From positions 372,001 to 436,000 of the forward strand of contig NZ_JAGSPM010000001.1 of assembly GCF_018139645.1 (NCBI RefSeq): DNA of 64,000 nucleotides, written 5' to 3'. The DNA is from Affinundibacterium baiyunense. GTDB lineage: Bacteria; Pseudomonadota; Gammaproteobacteria; Burkholderiales; Burkholderiaceae_D. Position numbers and translations under genes: made by a program. Each line of letters starts with the position of its first letter. Within the stretch, counting starts at the first letter, position 1. The notes beneath the pieces are model-generated. The model was not told the origin of the DNA. It saw only the letters and a program-made list of their open reading frames with translations, and searched no databases. Shown here one piece after another: positions 24,505 to 33,578 of this stretch.

Positions 24505-26229
24505 ATGCCCCTGCCAAAAATGCCGACAAAACCAGCGGCCCTGCTTTCACCAAAAGATTATCCTAAAGCAGACAAAGGAAAATTAAACCAAATCGCGAGC
24601 GCTGAATCGAAATCCACACAAAGCAGCAAAGCTTCGATGACGTCTAAAGCTCTACCAAAAGTCAGCACAGCAAAGCAAAAAACAGAAAGTGTTACGGCAA
24701 AAACAAGCAGCAAATCTGCCGCAACTTCGATCGCCAAAACGAAAATCACCGAGGTCATTGCAAGCCAGAAATCCAAAGATAATCCGGCAAAGTCGCCAGT
24801 AAGTAAAGCGGCTGACAAAAAAGGGATTACTAAATTATTTGTGCTCGACACCAACGTCTTGATGCATGATCCGACATCCTTGTTCCGTTTTGAGGAGCAT
24901 GATGTTTATTTGCCCATGATCACACTAGAAGAATTAGATGATCATAAAAAAGGCATGTCAGAAGTAGCACGAAACGCACGTCAGATTTCTCGATCATTGG
25001 ATGCCTTAGTCGGCGGCATTGAAAGTGAAGATATCGAACAAGGCATTGCGCTTTCCAAACTTGGTAACAAAGACGCCAAAGGTCGACTATTCTTTCAAAC
25101 CAAGCTCCAAGGCGGTGCTCTACCGCAAGGTTTGCCGCAGGGGAAAGCAGACAATCAGATTTTGGGCGTCGTGCGCGCACTAGAAGATCAATTTCCTGGT
25201 CGCCCAATTGTGCTGGTATCAAAAGACATCAACATGCGTATCAAAGCGCGTGCGATGGGTTTGCCTGCAGAAGATTATTTCAATGATCATGTGCTCGAAG
25301 ATTCCGATCTCCTTTACAGCGGTATCGTGCAGCTACCGAATGATTTCTGGAGCAAGCATGGTAAAGGGATTGAGACTTGGCAAGAAAACAAAAATGGTCT
25401 GAGCACTACTTTTTATCGTATCACCGGCCCATTAATTCCCTCTTTGCTAGTCAATCAGTTTGTCTACTTAGAACCCAACAATGGCGAAGCTTCGTTCTAT
25501 GGACAAGTACGCCAAATCAATGGCAAAACCGCAGTGCTGCAAACCCTACGTGATTATGGACATTCTAAGCACAGTGTTTGGGGTGTCACATCTCGCAATC
25601 GAGAGCAAAACTTTGCCTTGAATTTGCTGATGGACCCTGAATGTGATTTCGTTACCCTTCTGGGACAGGCTGGTACAGGTAAGACGCTATTGGCGCTTGC
25701 CGCCGGACTTGCGCAAGTACTTGAAACCAAAACCTACAATGAAATTATCGTCACACGTGTTACGGTGCCAGTTGGTGAAGATATCGGTTTCTTACCAGGA
25801 ACGGAAGAAGAAAAAATGTCGCCATGGATGGGTGCTTTCGACGATAACTTAGAGGTTTTAAACAAGTCGGATAGCGACGCTGGCGATTGGGGACGTGCAG
25901 CGACGCAAGACTTAATTCGCTCAAAAATAAAAATTAAGTCACTCAATTTTATGCGCGGCAGGACTTTTGTGAATAAATTTTTAATCATCGACGAAGCGCA
26001 GAACCTAACGCCCAAGCAGGTGAAAACTTTAGTGACGCGTGCAGGCCCTGGAACCAAGATCATTTGTCTCGGTAATATCGCACAAATCGACACGCCCTAC
26101 TTGACCGAAGGCTCTAGCGGCTTAACCTATGTGGTTGATCGCTTCAAAGGTTGGGCGCATAGCGGGCACGTAACTTTAGCAAGAGGTGAGCGTTCTCGCT
26201 TAGCTGATCATGCCAGCGAAATTCTATAA
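24505..26229 (+). CDS. PIN domain and PhoH-like ATPase fusion protein
   Basis: A 574-residue PhoH2-type protein: a PIN ribonuclease-like domain (about 110-250, LFVLDTNVLMHDPTSL with conserved Asp, later acidic residues in PMITLEELDDHKKG) followed by a PhoH ATPase domain (about 365-574) with Walker A GQAGTGKT near residue 388 and Walker B FLIIDEAQNLTP. PhoH2 proteins couple RNA helicase and RNase activity; some belong to toxin-antitoxin loci, though no small partner gene is seen here. The first ~110 residues are a low-complexity Lys/Ser/Thr/Ala tail, probably disordered. The ATG at 24505 follows GAGGTTCTA, a good ribosome-binding site. Confidence 0.9.
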   Translation: MPLPKMPTKPAALLSPKDYPKADKGKLNQIASAESKSTQSSKASMTSKALPKVSTAKQKTESVTAKTSSKSAATSIAKTKITEVIASQKSKDNPAKSPVSKAADKKGITKLFVLDTNVLMHDPTSLFRFEEHDVYLPMITLEELDDHKKGMSEVARNARQISRSLDALVGGIESEDIEQGIALSKLGNKDAKGRLFFQTKLQGGALPQGLPQGKADNQILGVVRALEDQFPGRPIVLVSKDINMRIKARAMGLPAEDYFNDHVLEDSDLLYSGIVQLPNDFWSKHGKGIETWQENKNGLSTTFYRITGPLIPSLLVNQFVYLEPNNGEASFYGQVRQINGKTAVLQTLRDYGHSKHSVWGVTSRNREQNFALNLLMDPECDFVTLLGQAGTGKTLLALAAGLAQVLETKTYNEIIVTRVTVPVGEDIGFLPGTEEEKMSPWMGAFDDNLEVLNKSDSDAGDWGRAATQDLIRSKIKIKSLNFMRGRTFVNKFLIIDEAQNLTPKQVKTLVTRAGPGTKIICLGNIAQIDTPYLTEGSSGLTYVVDRFKGWAHSGHVTLARGERSRLADHASEIL

Positions 26230-26246
26230 TTGACGATAAACAACAT

Positions 26247-26283
26247 AAAAGCGCGAATCGAACATGATTCGCGCTTTTTTTTT
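26247..26283 (+). terminator. Rho-independent terminator after the PIN-PhoH gene
   Basis: Stem AAAGCGCGAATC / GATTCGCGCTTT with a 6-base loop, followed by a run of eight or more T residues. It lies 18 bases beyond the stop codon. Confidence 0.92.
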
Positions 26284-26465
26284 ATGTAATTTGTTTGTTT
26301 GCGGAAATAATCTTTACAATCAGCAATAAAGACTTACCAGCACAGAGCTTGCTTAAAGATAAATACTAACCTAGTTGTAGTTTAAGTCAATCTACTTTTC
26401 TCACAATTCACCTGTTAGGCAAAAGTCCAGCCCAACAGATGCGTGACTAATGAGCTGAATGCAAC

Positions 26466-28715
26466 ATGAATAACATGAATTCTGAAGATCCGTTTCTGTT
26501 CATCGAAGACGATGGAAACGCGAATCAAAGTGAAAGCGTTGCCGATCAAAATGTATGGAACATTTTGATTATTGACGACGATCCAGACGTGCATTCTGCA
26601 ACGATGTTTGCTCTGCATGACCTCAAAATTCTCTCCCGTAATCTGCATTTTCTACACGCATACACTACCGCTGAAGCAAGACAAATTTTGATCCATCAAG
26701 AAGACATCGCAGTGGTTTTGCTTGATGTCGTGATGGAAAAAGATAATACGGGTCTTCAATTAGTAACCTTTATTCGAGATACATTAAATCGACGAGATAT
26801 TCGGATTATTCTACGCACAGGTCAGGCTGGTTATGCCCCTGAGATTGATGCGATCCGCGACTTTGATATCAATGATTACAAAAACAAAACCGAATTAACA
26901 CAAGCGAAGCTGTTTACCGCGGTTACTTCAGCGATTCGGTCCTATCAACAAATTAGAATTATTTCGTCAAATAACGAAAGTTTAGAGTTGATTGTTGGCG
27001 CAGGTAGTTTATTGATGACAGTGAACACCTTGCCGTCATTCTCCAAACTCTTACTGGATTACATCATCGAGTTGTTACAGATCGATGTAGAGGGTTTTGT
27101 TTGCATCACAAATATTTCTACGTATGATCAAAATGTCGAATATGAGACTCAACTTGGTCCGCGCGTAATCGTTACCACTGAAAAATTTGAAAATTACGCA
27201 AATAAATTCTTAGCTTTAAATGGGCAAACCAACGAATTGCAGTTGGTGCAAAAGGCCCTATTCGAACAGAGACATTTATTTCACTCTCAGCAAACCGCGC
27301 TCTATCTCAGCAACTTAAATGGTTCCGCAATCGTGATTTATTTGGATCAGAGTCTTGAGGAAGCTCCATACGCAAGGCACATGATTGAACTATTTTGTAG
27401 CAATGCTTCGGTATGCTTGCAAAATGTGATGCTGAATTCAAAAATGCATAATCTGGCATTTCATGACCCATTAACAGGTCTGGCGAATCGACTGCAATTA
27501 CTGCAAAATTTACAGCAAATCTTGCATTCGCAACAGCGAGCCGACAGTGTACTTGCCTTAATTGACATCAATCATTTTGCGGAGACAAATGATGCACTCG
27601 GACATCGATTTGGAGACGTATTACTCCACAGTGTAGGACAACGATTGCGTGAACACTTTGCTGACAATTGCAAAATTGCGAGAATCGGCAATGATATTTT
27701 CGCGTTGCTTGGACACGAAGAGATCGTCTCACCGAAGCTAGTTTTGAGCCTATTTAGTACGCCTTTTTCAGTCGAAAATCAATCTGTTCAATTATCGGTG
27801 AGCTTAGGATTGCTACGCTTGTGCGACTACGAATTGAGCGCACCAGACGCATTAAAAGACGCGAATATCGCACTGAAAAGAACCAAGTCAGATCTACGCT
27901 CAGATCACACCTACTTCACGCGTGAAATGGGAGTTGAAATACGAGAACGCGTACGCATGATGCATGCCCTACGTGCTGCCTTTGAAGCTGAGCGCTTGTA
28001 TATCGTCTATCAACCACAAGTCGAAATCGGTAGCGGAAAACCATTCGGCGTAGAAGCCTTGCTGCGTTGGAAAAACGATGATGGTGAACTCATCCCACCA
28101 GATCAATTTATTCCTATCGCTGAGTATTCAGGTTTAATCGTCAATATCGGCGAATGGGTGTTGCGCACCGCATGTTTTGAATTAGTTCGCATTAGTGAAT
28201 TGGGGTTTCAACAATTCCGTATGGCAGTGAACGTCTCACAAGCGCAGTTTATGCATCCGCTGTTCTTGCAAATGCTAAAGCGTGCGCTGACTGATAGTGG
28301 CATTTCGCCGCAGAATTTAGAATTGGAAATCACAGAGTCGATGGCAATGACCGACCCTGAACTGGTGATCGCCAATCTAGAAAAAATAAAAGAAATGGGT
28401 GTAAGAATTTCGATTGATGATTTTGGTACTGGTTTCTCTTCACTTAGCCAACTACAAAAACTCAAGGTCAATAAATTAAAAATCGACCGTGCGTTTATCA
28501 ATGATATTTGTATCGGCACAGACGAGGGAAGTATCGCAAAAATGATCATCGAGCTCAGTCAAAGTTTGCAACTAGAAGTCATCGCTGAAGGTGTCGAGAA
28601 TCAGTTACAAGCAGACACATTAAGAACCTTTGGTTGTCATCATGCGCAAGGCTTTCTATTCGCGAAACCGAAAAACAAAAATGATCTGTATTCTTGGCTA
28701 GAGCAACACATCTAA
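26466..28715 (+). CDS. Receiver-DUF3369-GGDEF-EAL protein, probable c-di-GMP phosphodiesterase
   Basis: 749 residues with four parts: a receiver domain (about 30-160; IIDDDPDVHSAT, phospho-acceptor Asp in VVLLDVVMEKD, conserved Lys in DYKNKTEL), a GAF-like DUF3369 region (170-320), a GGDEF domain (335-480) and an EAL domain (490-749). The GGDEF signature is degenerate (ARIGNDIFALLG), so cyclase activity is unlikely. The EAL domain keeps its catalytic set: EALLRW near 529, ELEITES, DDFGTGFSS, KIDRAFI and AEGVE. Expected role: hydrolysis of c-di-GMP in response to phosphorylation by an unlinked kinase. No kinase gene is adjacent; the gene has its own terminator-isolated position. Confidence 0.93.
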   Translation: MNNMNSEDPFLFIEDDGNANQSESVADQNVWNILIIDDDPDVHSATMFALHDLKILSRNLHFLHAYTTAEARQILIHQEDIAVVLLDVVMEKDNTGLQLVTFIRDTLNRRDIRIILRTGQAGYAPEIDAIRDFDINDYKNKTELTQAKLFTAVTSAIRSYQQIRIISSNNESLELIVGAGSLLMTVNTLPSFSKLLLDYIIELLQIDVEGFVCITNISTYDQNVEYETQLGPRVIVTTEKFENYANKFLALNGQTNELQLVQKALFEQRHLFHSQQTALYLSNLNGSAIVIYLDQSLEEAPYARHMIELFCSNASVCLQNVMLNSKMHNLAFHDPLTGLANRLQLLQNLQQILHSQQRADSVLALIDINHFAETNDALGHRFGDVLLHSVGQRLREHFADNCKIARIGNDIFALLGHEEIVSPKLVLSLFSTPFSVENQSVQLSVSLGLLRLCDYELSAPDALKDANIALKRTKSDLRSDHTYFTREMGVEIRERVRMMHALRAAFEAERLYIVYQPQVEIGSGKPFGVEALLRWKNDDGELIPPDQFIPIAEYSGLIVNIGEWVLRTACFELVRISELGFQQFRMAVNVSQAQFMHPLFLQMLKRALTDSGISPQNLELEITESMAMTDPELVIANLEKIKEMGVRISIDDFGTGFSSLSQLQKLKVNKLKIDRAFINDICIGTDEGSIAKMIIELSQSLQLEVIAEGVENQLQADTLRTFGCHHAQGFLFAKPKNKNDLYSWLEQHI

Positions 28716-28804
28716 GCAGCACATCTAAACAGCAAACATGCATCAATTATCAGAACAAGTTAGCGCACACCTTACATGTCATTGTGTCTCAATTGCTACA
28801 ACGG

Positions 28805-29413
28805 CTAGTCTTCTAATCCTTGAAAACATACTCGCAGCATGTTCTCCACGATCGCATTTGTATCCATCTTGCTAAATCGCTGCAAATATTCAACCGCTGG
28901 ATCACAGCTTCGTGCATAGTAACTAAACAGAATCACATCGGGACTCAATTTATTATTTAAGTCACCATTTTTTTGCGCAGCAATGACCAGTTTTTCTAAC
29001 TGAGAATTCAGTTTGATCACTCTTCCAACATATTTCAAATTGCGCATCAGCATCTCGCGCACCGCATTACTTGTGGACGGTAGAAATGGCAAACCACCAT
29101 CAAGACGCACTCGAAGTGCCCATTCTAATAACGCTGACAATTTTTCCTTCGCCGTGTATTCCGCTGGAAATGATTCAAGCTGTGTGGTGGCGCCATCGAG
29201 TAAGCGAATCATTGCAGCACCGACCAAATCTTCTTTGGACTTAAAGTGTTTGTATAGGCTGGGTTTGGAAATACCAATCAAATTGGCAACGTCGTCCATC
29301 GTCATTAAATCAAAGCCTTTGCTTGCAAGCACTGTGGTAGTAGCGTCAAGAATCGCATCTTCACGTAGACGAAAAGCTTGATCTTTAAAATTTAGTTTGC
29401 TAAAGATACTCAT
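28805..29413 (-). CDS. TetR family transcriptional regulator
   Basis: 202 residues. The N-terminal helix-turn-helix is clear: REDAILDATTTVLASKGFD, then MTMDDVANLIGISKPSLYKHFKSKEDLV, the conserved recognition-helix block of TetR proteins. The C-terminal ligand domain is variable and gives no inducer. It is divergent from the FAD oxidoreductase operon, with 211 bases between the start codons, and a perfect 14-bp palindrome lies 13 bases before its own ATG. It therefore most likely represses itself and the fatty-acid modification operon at 29625; that is inference from layout. Confidence 0.92.
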   Translation of the reverse strand: MSIFSKLNFKDQAFRLREDAILDATTTVLASKGFDLMTMDDVANLIGISKPSLYKHFKSKEDLVGAAMIRLLDGATTQLESFPAEYTAKEKLSALLEWALRVRLDGGLPFLPSTSNAVREMLMRNLKYVGRVIKLNSQLEKLVIAAQKNGDLNNKLSPDVILFSYYARSCDPAVEYLQRFSKMDTNAIVENMLRVCFQGLED

Positions 29414-29425
29414 AAGTATTAATAT

Positions 29426-29439
29426 CTACCAATTGGTAG
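29426..29439. promoter_or_regulatory. Candidate TetR operator
   Basis: CTACCAATTGGTAG is a perfect 14-bp palindrome, the size and symmetry of TetR-family operators. It sits 13 bases before the regulator's ATG, where binding would block its own promoter, and on the same intergenic stretch as the divergent operon promoter. Confidence 0.65.
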
Positions 29440-29624
29440 CGGTTTTTCCAAATCAGTATTAATCTTAACACCGAAGTATATGTCACACAATGCTTTCAGA
29501 CGGGTCAATTTATAAAACCCGATTCGATAGGGAAATTGAAATACTTAATTGGACGCTCAAAGTGTTCAACTAAGGGTTCAACCAAGCGACTAAACAAGCG
29601 TCAAATAAGTTAGGAAATCGTGTA

Positions 29625-30917
29625 ATGCATAAAAAACAAAAAATCGCGGTGATCGGTGCAGGCATCTCAGGCCTAGCAAGCGCCTATTTTTTACAGCGCC
29701 AACATGATGTAACTTTGTATGAAGCAAATGCCTATTTAGGTGGGCACACCAATACCGTCGAAATTGTTATTGACGGCAAAACCTTGGTCGTTGACACTGG
29801 ATTTTTAGTTTTTAATGACAAGACTTACCCTAACTTAATTGCCTTGTTTGCAGAATTAGGCATCGACAGTTACGGCACCGATATGTCTTTTGGCGTATCA
29901 CTAAACAATGGCGCACTAGAATGGGCTGGCACTAATCTCGATACCGTCTTCGCACAAAGAAAGAACATTTTCTCTCCATCGTTCTTGAGCATGATTAAAG
30001 ATATTCTGCGATTTAATCGTGATGCTGAAAGTAATCTGCAACGAAGTACCGAATCAGGAATCAGCTTAGGGCAATTACTCGTCGATCAAAAATACAATGC
30101 CGCTTTTGCGAATCATTATTTGATACCGATGGCGGCAGCCATCTGGTCAAGTTCACCAAAGGACATCTTAGATTTTCCAGCGCGAACTTTTTTACGGTTT
30201 TGTATCAATCACGCCTTACTCCAAGTGAATGACCGTCCACAGTGGCGCACTGTACAAAATGGTGCGCGCAGCTACGTCAGAAAAATCGCCGAAACTTTAC
30301 AAGATATTCGGCTCAATAGCCCTGTGAGCTCAGTAACACGTAGTGATCAAGGAGTTATGGTTACTAGCAATGGTAATTCCGAAAAATTTGATCAAGTCAT
30401 TTTTGCGACGCATGCACCAGATACACTGCGTATGCTAGCTGACGCGAGCGCAGCCGAATTGGCATTATTATCAAAAGTACGTTATCAGCCAAATACCGCT
30501 TATTTGCATACAGACAGCACTTTGTTGCCACGATCCAAGAAGGTTTGGAGTGCATGGAATTACATAGGAACTAGTGCAGACGCCAGTTCAACTTCAGGTT
30601 CGCCCCAATCTGTTTGTGTTAGCTACTTACTCAATCAGTTGCAACGTCTCGAGACAGAAACGCCCGTGATTGTGACCTTAAATCCAACTCATCAACCGAG
30701 GCAAGAATCGATATTTGCGCAATTTGAATATGACCATCCCGTGTTTGATCAAAGCGCGATCGACAGCCAAACAAATTTATCTAGCATACAAGGTACCAAC
30801 AAAACTTGGTTTGCCGGTGCGTGGACTGGCTATGGTTTTCACGAAGACGGATTGAAATCGGCATTACGTGTGGTGAAGCAATTTGATTTGAGTCCTGCTT
30901 GGGCTCGCATCGATTAA
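29625..30917 (+). CDS. FAD-dependent oxidoreductase (amine-oxidase fold), fatty-acid-modification cluster
   Basis: 430-residue flavoprotein. The dinucleotide-binding motif IAVIGAGISGLASAYFLQRQ is at residues 8-27 and continues into the YEANAYLGGHTNTVEI signature of NAD(P)/FAD amine-oxidase-like proteins. The C-terminal flavin motif reads TWFAGAWTGYGFHEDGLKSA. Homologues beginning this same gene string (with DUF1365, CFA-like methyltransferase) are annotated in many proteobacteria; in Rhodobacter a related flavoprotein takes part in furan fatty-acid formation, as I recall. The probable job is desaturation or oxidation of an acyl chain in membrane phospholipid. First gene of the operon, downstream of the TetR operator. 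Confidence 0.88.
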   Translation: MHKKQKIAVIGAGISGLASAYFLQRQHDVTLYEANAYLGGHTNTVEIVIDGKTLVVDTGFLVFNDKTYPNLIALFAELGIDSYGTDMSFGVSLNNGALEWAGTNLDTVFAQRKNIFSPSFLSMIKDILRFNRDAESNLQRSTESGISLGQLLVDQKYNAAFANHYLIPMAAAIWSSSPKDILDFPARTFLRFCINHALLQVNDRPQWRTVQNGARSYVRKIAETLQDIRLNSPVSSVTRSDQGVMVTSNGNSEKFDQVIFATHAPDTLRMLADASAAELALLSKVRYQPNTAYLHTDSTLLPRSKKVWSAWNYIGTSADASSTSGSPQSVCVSYLLNQLQRLETETPVIVTLNPTHQPRQESIFAQFEYDHPVFDQSAIDSQTNLSSIQGTNKTWFAGAWTGYGFHEDGLKSALRVVKQFDLSPAWARID

Positions 30918-30967
30918 TCGAGAATGAAACAACCGTTACGAAAACATAAAGAGAACGAAGATAAACA

Positions 30968-31768
30968 ATGGCATCGACACTAGTCAACGCTTTAGTAATG
31001 CACCAACGACTACGACCAGTCAAGCATCGATTCGTCTATCCAGTTTTTATGCTGAAGCTGGATATCGATGCACTAAGTGACATGTCGAAAGACCTTCCAA
31101 ACAGCGCAATATTTGGCATCAATTGCTGGCGTCCAATATCGATTCATACTGAAGATTACGGTCCACGTGATGGCTCTAGTTTGAAGGTCTGGATACAAAA
31201 TATTCTGAACAGGCATCAGGTACCAGAGATAGAAAAAGTTGAATTACTGAGTTTTCCAAGAGTATTTGGTTATGCCTTTAACCCCATTAGCATTTGGTAC
31301 TGCTATGACAAGCAATCACAACTTCGTGCTGTATTGGCAGAGGTGAATAACACTTTTGGTGAGCATCACTTTTATTTATTACAAGCTGTAGAACATGGTG
31401 TGATCGATACCAACACAGAATTGATGAGTACCAAAATGATGCATGTCTCTCCATTTTGCGAAGTAAAAGGACATTATCAATTTAAGTTTGCCGAAACCAC
31501 GAATAAATTGAAAGTACATATCGATTATCACGATGACCAAGCTACATTGCTGCAAACCGCCATCATCGGGAAAACACAACAACTTACATCTGGCAATTTA
31601 TTAAAGGCGCTCTGCAAGCAACCGCTACTTACATTTGGTGTGTTCTACCGCATTCATTGGCACGCACTAATCCTGTGGTTGAAGAAAGTCCCATTTCACC
31701 GTCAGGTCCATTTCACCAATCAACAAGTTTCGACTGGCACAACAATAAAACAGGAGCAGATTAAATGA
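30968..31768 (+). CDS. DUF1365 family protein
   Basis: 266 residues, no signal peptide. DUF1365 features: LVMHQRLRPVKHRFVYPVF near the start, LSFPRVFGYAFNPISIWYCYD in the middle, and VSPFCEVKGHYQFKF. The family is nearly always found between the FAD oxidoreductase and the CFA-like methyltransferase, as here; no biochemical activity is established to my knowledge. The conserved His, Tyr and Phe residues suggest a lipid- or cofactor-handling role, which is inference. Its stop overlaps the methyltransferase start (ATGA, 31765-31768), so expression is coupled. Confidence 0.88.
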   Translation: MASTLVNALVMHQRLRPVKHRFVYPVFMLKLDIDALSDMSKDLPNSAIFGINCWRPISIHTEDYGPRDGSSLKVWIQNILNRHQVPEIEKVELLSFPRVFGYAFNPISIWYCYDKQSQLRAVLAEVNNTFGEHHFYLLQAVEHGVIDTNTELMSTKMMHVSPFCEVKGHYQFKFAETTNKLKVHIDYHDDQATLLQTAIIGKTQQLTSGNLLKALCKQPLLTFGVFYRIHWHALILWLKKVPFHRQVHFTNQQVSTGTTIKQEQIK

Positions 31769-33006
31769 GTTCAATTCAAACCACCTCAAGTGCAATGACG
31801 AACAATTCGAATGCGATGAAGACATCTGCGATGCCGGCGAGTGCCCAATTGTTTATTCGCATGCTCAATAAAATCAAGCATGGCAATCTCCATCTAGTTA
31901 CACCGAGTGGCGATGTATTGAAATTCGGTGATCAACAACTTTCTCAGTCAGTTATTTTGACGATTCACGATTGGCAAGCTTGTCGGAAAATTCTGCAAGG
32001 CGGCGATATAGGATTCGCAGAATGCTATGAAGCAGGCTGGATTAGCACGAGCGATTTAACTGCTCTACTTCGCTTAGCAATTCAAAACGAGAATGCATTA
32101 GACAAGGCGATATTCGGCGGAAAATTAATGGGGCTATGGTACAAACTCAAACACTTATTACGCCCGAATACACGCAAAGGTAGTCGCAAAAACATCCATG
32201 CGCACTACGACATAGGCAATTCCTTTTATCAATTATGGTTGGACGCAAGTTGGACTTATTCTAGTGCGATTTTTTACGGTGATTACGACATCAGCTTGCA
32301 AGAAGCGCAGTACCGCAAATATCAGCGCATTATCGATGTGCTGGGTTTAAAAGCGGGAGATCGTGTTTTAGAAATTGGTTGCGGTTGGGGTGGATTTGCA
32401 GAACACGCTTCGACACGCGGGATTCATGTTCACGGCGTCACTATCTCGCCTTCACAATTAGAAATTGCAGAACAAAGAATCCAACAAGCGCAACGACAAG
32501 ATTTAGTCAAATTGGAATTGTGTGATTATCGTGATTTGAACGGCAGCTATGACGCGATCGTTTCGATCGAAATGTTTGAAGCAGTTGGTGAAGAATATTG
32601 GCCAACTTATTTCAAAACGGCAAATCAACGTCTGAAGCCAGGTGGCAAGGCGCTTATACAAACTATTACGATTGACGAAGCGCGCTTTGAACGCTATCGC
32701 AGCGGCACGGATTTTATTCAACAGTATATTTTCCCTGGCGGCATGCTGCCAAGCCCACCTCGCTTTGTGCAACTCGCACAGCAGCATGGTTTGCAAACGC
32801 ACGATCAATATGCATTTGGCAAAGATTATGCAGAAACTTTACGTCGCTGGAACCACGATTTTGAAAACAACATCGACGGTATTCATGGCATGGGTTTTGG
32901 CACCGCGTTCCAACGAATCTGGCAACTCTATTTCTCGTATTGCGAAGCGGGCTTTGATGAAGGTCGTACCGATGTTTATCAATTCTTATTACAGAAGAGT
33001 GCATGA
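31765..33006 (+). CDS. Cyclopropane-fatty-acyl-phospholipid synthase family SAM methyltransferase
   Basis: 413 residues. An N-terminal lipid-binding part (FADCYEAGWIS-like segment at about 85-100) is followed by the SAM-binding domain with VLEIGCGWGGFAEHA near residue 203 and SIEMFEAVGEEYWPTYF. The family blocks NIHAHYDIGNSFYQLWLD and FIQQYIFPGGMLPSPP are present. Compared from memory with E. coli Cfa, the bicarbonate ligands Cys139 and His266 are replaced by Ser (TYSSAIF) and Gln (IQTITI). That points to a methyltransferase making methyl-branched or methylene products rather than a classical cyclopropane synthase. Coupled by 4-base overlaps to genes on both sides. Confidence 0.9.
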   Translation: MSSIQTTSSAMTNNSNAMKTSAMPASAQLFIRMLNKIKHGNLHLVTPSGDVLKFGDQQLSQSVILTIHDWQACRKILQGGDIGFAECYEAGWISTSDLTALLRLAIQNENALDKAIFGGKLMGLWYKLKHLLRPNTRKGSRKNIHAHYDIGNSFYQLWLDASWTYSSAIFYGDYDISLQEAQYRKYQRIIDVLGLKAGDRVLEIGCGWGGFAEHASTRGIHVHGVTISPSQLEIAEQRIQQAQRQDLVKLELCDYRDLNGSYDAIVSIEMFEAVGEEYWPTYFKTANQRLKPGGKALIQTITIDEARFERYRSGTDFIQQYIFPGGMLPSPPRFVQLAQQHGLQTHDQYAFGKDYAETLRRWNHDFENNIDGIHGMGFGTAFQRIWQLYFSYCEAGFDEGRTDVYQFLLQKSA

Positions 33007-33578
33007 TGCGCAATTACTTGCCGATGCTTTTTTTAAGCTCAACACTACTTTGCTGCGCAGCAGGCGCACAGGCGCAAGTGTGGAAGCAACATTTGCCACA
33101 AGCAAAAATGCTTGGTGGTGGAGAATTTCGCTGGTGGGGATTTTCAATTTATACCGCAAGAATCTGGCAACAAACCCCAAATAAAGATGGCGGACTTGAT
33201 CAAAACGCGAGTTTTGCTCTAGAGATTACGTATAACAAATCCATTAGTCGCGAGCGATTTGTCGATTCCAGCATCGATGAAATCAAACGTTTACATGGTG
33301 ATAAATTTAATGCGGACAAATTAAAGTTATGGCGCCAATACATGGAAAAAGCCTTTATCGACGTAAAGTCTGGTGACCAGTTAATCGGTGTTTACTTACC
33401 TGGAACTGGCTGTCGCTTTTATAGCCAACAAACATTATTAGCAGAGATCCCTGATGAATCTTTTGCGAATGCTTTCTTCTCAATTTGGTTAGACCCACGT
33501 ACCAAAGACAATAACTTGCGCCAAAAATTACTGGGCAATAATAAATCTTCCGCTGCGAGCACGGATCCCTCAATGTGA
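33003..33578 (+). CDS. Exported chalcone-isomerase-like protein
   Basis: 191 residues with a signal peptide (MLFLSSTLLCCAAGAQAQV, cleavage near residue 24). The mature part has the chalcone-isomerase-like blocks GGGEFRWWGFSIYTARIW, EITYNKSISRERF and AFFSIWLDPRTKD. Bacterial members of this fold bind fatty acids or other hydrophobic ligands in the periplasm; enzymatic isomerase activity is not implied. It overlaps both neighbours by 4 bases. Two ATG codons in tandem (33003, 33006) can start it. Role in the cluster: perhaps chaperoning a modified lipid in the periplasm (inference). Confidence 0.85.
   Translation: MMRNYLPMLFLSSTLLCCAAGAQAQVWKQHLPQAKMLGGGEFRWWGFSIYTARIWQQTPNKDGGLDQNASFALEITYNKSISRERFVDSSIDEIKRLHGDKFNADKLKLWRQYMEKAFIDVKSGDQLIGVYLPGTGCRFYSQQTLLAEIPDESFANAFFSIWLDPRTKDNNLRQKLLGNNKSSAASTDPSM

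Noticed and set aside
24384..24566. 60-codon frame ahead of the PIN-PhoH gene
   Set aside because: It overlaps the bcp terminator and the start of the real gene; the hydrophobic part comes from a T-rich leader, not from a recognisable protein.
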